A DNA stretch of 51,000 bases, from positions 9,603,379 through 9,654,378 of the forward strand of contig NC_135551.1 of the NCBI RefSeq assembly GCF_964340395.1. Direction: 5' to 3'. This DNA is from Glandiceps talaboti. Taxonomy: Eukaryota; Hemichordata; Enteropneusta; Spengelidae. This document shows positions 49,640 through 51,000 of the stretch, one piece after another. Each line of letters begins with the position of its first letter. The stretch's first letter is position 1. Made by a program: the position numbers and the translations under genes. The notes below the pieces were generated by a model. The model was given only the letters and a program-made list of their open reading frames with translations. It was not told the DNA's origin and ran no database searches.

Positions 49640-49726
<87 letters not shown>
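49640..49726. repeat. (AT)n microsatellite in intron 2
   Basis: About 85 bp of AT between ttcaaatttgcat and acctcattaac. Reading frames through it are artefacts. Confidence 0.95.
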
Positions 49727-49730
<4 letters not shown>

Positions 49731-49849
49731 CATTAACAAGGGGACCGTCGGTGTAAGTGCTTAGGTGAACACCCACTGTGGAGATTTTCGATTGTTTAGT
49801 TCATTTTTATATCACTATTAACTCATATGTGTGTGTACTCTATATATAG

Positions 49850-50173
49850 GTACCTACAACATAGCAGTCCTATCGACCATTATTATGCGTCTGAAATTCA
49901 TCCACGGTTTGAACCTCAATGATGGTAGAACTCAGATAGCTAATGAATACTATGGCATGAAAATGTTATCAAGAGAATATCTACCATATGAGGAAATCGA
50001 TTTCAAGTCACGTGACTTAAAACCCCACCATGCATCCATGAGAGTGTATGAACACTTCACTTCTTGCACTTTAAAAAGCGGTCATAATTATGAAGTTTCT
50101 ACTTATCTTACCGTTAAATTCATGGAAGAGACCATTGTTACGAGTATAAGATTTCTTACTGTAAAGGAGAAAT
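49850..50173 (+). CDS. Secreted trefoil protein, exon 3 (unrecognised domain)
   Basis: A 324-bp exon after ctatatatag, phase 1 at both ends, open throughout, before the strong donor gtgagt. The A left by exon 2 plus GT gives Ser, so the frame is continuous. It encodes 108 residues starting TYNIAVLSTIIMRLKF, with alternating hydrophobic residues that suggest beta strands, two cysteines (TSCTL and the codon split by the donor) and no membrane segment. I do not recognise the family. It does not look like the GH31 segment that follows trefoil domains in maltase-glucoamylase, nor clearly like a ZP domain. The gene continues beyond 50173, with no further exon before 51000 identified. Confidence 0.65.
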
Positions 50174-51000
50174 GTGAGTTTTGTTATTTTGCGCTTTTCA
50201 CTTTAAACTAATTCGAGCAGTCTAAAGTGTCACTAAAGTCATAACATAGGTCAAAGTTCAAAGTTATTTATTATACATGTAATTTCCACGTATGAATCTG
50301 ATTAAAATTGCACACATCACGATTTCGTTTTGGCTGTTAGGTTTAATGTCGTTTGTTCTTTTGTGAGGGCTCCTTACATACATCTGACACCATACCATAG
50401 GTTTAGCCGAACCCAATCTCGTACTGTACGTTTATGACTAGCCAACCAGAATCCATCTTACAATCAACGTTTGAAATTGAAAGAAAGAGAACGACCAAAC
50501 TATAGCCCATAACATCAATGTCTGTGCTTTGTGTCCTTGCTCTATTCGGACTGAGCAATCTCTAGTACTGTACCCGTATGTTTCCACGTGTTACACGTTT
50601 TCATTGGTTTCAAAGTGAACGACATCCATATTCAACTAAGACAGACATACCTCTGGGCTACTTCAGCCCAGCAATACGAAAAGTTCTCGTTCACCAAACG
50701 AGAACCGGTCATGTTTGAAACAATCACCCCCAAACCATAAGAAACTACATAAATCTACACTAGGATACAATGTAGGAAGGTTGCAATTTCTTACTTCATA
50801 CTGTGTATTATGAAATAAACCATGTCATGTAACTTGACACAGACATGCGGACGCCAATGGTTTGACGTCTGCATTTTGACAATATGTCGCAAGAATGGTA
50901 TACATTGTTATCTTTAAAGTGTAGCATGTGATGTGTCTTATTGGCTGTGTATGTGTGGTTGTAGCAAACAGATCGGTGACCGGTAACTTGAAGTGGGTTG
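50174..51000. other. Intron of the trefoil gene or downstream sequence
   Basis: No exon with a clear acceptor, donor and matching phase was found. A small hairpin (ctgggct and agcccag) is at about 50655-50673. Confidence 0.45.

Noticed and set aside
49850-50173. Exon 3 of the trefoil gene as a Cys-loop receptor, GH31 or ZP domain
   Set aside because: Key motifs of these families (Cys-loop spacing, GH31 N-terminal signature, ZP cysteines) are not present, so no name was given.

Overview
This window looks like non-coding-rich animal nuclear DNA. Coding sequence is split by GT-AG introns, AT-rich intergenic sequence dominates, and there are many long microsatellites and decayed non-LTR retrotransposons. 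The three recognisable genes (an LRR-containing relaxin/glycoprotein-hormone-type GPCR, a kinase-like gene and a trefoil-domain secreted protein) fit a marine invertebrate, for example a cephalochordate, hemichordate or lophotrochozoan. The sequence alone does not fix the phylum.

Layout. 1-29.4 kb is gene-poor and built from recent duplications. A 7.3-kb block (copy A, 883-8192) recurs as copy B (14491-21823). Copy B runs directly into a 3.6-kb block (copy C, about 21819-25477) that recurs as copy D (about 25835-29439). Copies A and B carry the same dead CR1/L2-like reverse transcriptase. A second, different RT remnant lies at about 13.0-13.86 kb. A 154-bp element that is almost entirely a perfect palindrome sits at 10319-10472 inside 9-bp direct repeats.

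29.7-33.5 kb holds tetranucleotide repeats and the 3' half of an LRR-GPCR gene on the + strand: two 72-bp LRR exons and one large exon with the hinge and all seven transmembrane segments. 34.6-36.2 kb holds two phase-compatible exons of a kinase-like gene with degenerate catalytic motifs and a long Lys/Glu-rich tail. 36.6-38.7 kb is a decayed tandem repeat. 39.8-48.2 kb has no gene I can support. It holds copies of a dispersed repeat (called R1 here), a pair of direct repeats (40672-41044 and 45382-45735) and an old inverted repeat with arms of about 2 kb (43344-45287 and 46108-48205). 48.3-50.2 kb holds the 5' part of a secreted trefoil-domain gene whose exons are all class 1-1; it continues past the window.

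The most unusual signal is a set of tiny palindromic insertions of 22-49 bp. Several lie between perfect or near-perfect 9-bp direct repeats, which often end in AAACC. They look like ultra-short transposable elements with 9-bp target-site duplications, the same TSD length as the 154-bp palindrome. The genes show no sign of working together: they are unrelated receptor, kinase-like and secreted proteins in a repeat-rich stretch. All percentages and copy limits were judged by eye.
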